Program-made: the position numbers and the translations under genes
Source: Massilia sp. PDC64
GTDB taxonomy: Bacteria > Pseudomonadota > Gammaproteobacteria > Burkholderiales > Burkholderiaceae_D
Direction of reading: 5' to 3'
Assembly: GCF_900101265.1 (NCBI RefSeq)
Contig: NZ_FMZS01000006.1
Span: 395,143 to 459,142, forward strand
DNA length: 64,000 nucleotides
Part shown: piece by piece, positions 63,909 to 64,000 of the stretch
Numbering within the stretch: the first letter of the stretch is position 1
Layout of the letters: every line of letters begins with the position of its first letter
Notes under the pieces: model-generated
Told to the model about the DNA's origin: nothing
The model's input: only the letters and a program-made list of their open reading frames with translations
The model's database searches: none

Positions 63909-64000
63909 AAACTGAAGAGTTTGATCCTGGCTCAGATTGAACGCTGGCGGCATGCTTTACACATGCAAGTCGAACGGCAGCGCGGGGCAACCTGGCGGCG
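63909..64000 (+). rRNA. rrs: 16S rRNA, 5' end (partial)
   Basis: Begins AAACTGAAGAGTTTGATCCT; the universal 27F site is intact. ATTGAACGCTGGCGGCATGC follows, typical of betaproteobacteria. The gene continues past the window end. Start was placed by alignment with the E. coli 5' end from memory. Confidence 0.95.

Overview
The window is GC-rich DNA from a betaproteobacterium, most likely a Massilia-like member of the Oxalobacteraceae. The last 92 bases are the 5' end of a 16S rRNA gene with a typical betaproteobacterial start. Other hints are a PEP-CTERM protein, a split trp operon (trpEGDC without trpF, trpB or trpA) joined to rpe and gph, and many secreted hydrolases. No phage, plasmid, insertion sequence or CRISPR array was seen. 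The only mobile-looking element is a short REPIN-like inverted repeat at 19366-19428.

Layout. 1-2307: 3' part of a secreted plant-type subtilisin. 2403-7043: envelope genes (lipoprotein, MGDG-synthase-type glycosyltransferase, small membrane protein, HAD phosphatase, LpxO-like hydroxylase, exported protein). 7045-10998: secreted phosphodiesterase lipoprotein and GH39 glycosidase. 11102-16901: YjdM, a four-PAS GGDEF-EAL protein, tRNA-Phe, a thioesterase and a chemoreceptor. 17039-20358: peroxide defence (katA with an OxyR-like site, ohr, ohrR with an OhrR-like operator). 20434-26196: tandem-CAP protein, M13 peptidase, NTF2-like protein, orphan amino-acid-binding protein, COG4315 protein, YgjV. 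26193-28883: zinc-ribbon membrane protein with an SPFH-SHOCT protein. 29053-35092: a 25-residue membrane peptide, a second ohr, several alpha/beta hydrolases, a methyltransferase and an AraC regulator. 35093-38007: an AT-rich patch with a sigma-54-type promoter in front of a PEP-CTERM gene, then a PL1 pectate lyase preceded by two GntR/FadR-type operators. 38060-38135: a second tRNA-Phe. 38259-43585: ubiquinone-type hydroxylase, dsbC, and an iorA-iorB-mocA operon. 43664-47852: M61 peptidase and an RsbQ-like hydrolase next to a PAS-kinase-receiver protein. 47932-52913: two LysR/SDR divergent units, a yellow/MRJP-like protein and a broken epoxide-hydrolase-type gene. 52918-59563 (minus strand): rpe-gph-[trp leader]-trpE-trpG-trpD-lysE family-trpC-TonB-C lipoprotein. 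59678-63554: apaG, a 44-residue membrane peptide, mltA, an MFS exporter and an enoyl-CoA hydratase. 63555-64000: rRNA promoters, boxA and the start of 16S rRNA.

Strongest observations beyond routine annotation. (1) A trp leader peptide with four Trp codons in nine residues, followed by a terminator hairpin, lies between gph and trpE. It was below the size of ordinary gene calls and implies ribosome-mediated attenuation. (2) An RsbQ-like hydrolase is coupled to a PAS histidine kinase-receiver hybrid, which suggests a hydrolase-made ligand sensed by a two-component protein instead of the RsbP phosphatase. (3) The PEP-CTERM gene has a sigma-54 -24/-12 element with an inverted repeat about 150 bp upstream. 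(4) The pectate lyase has paired GntR/FadR-type palindromes 53 bp apart. All functional statements are inferences from sequence; no database search was run.
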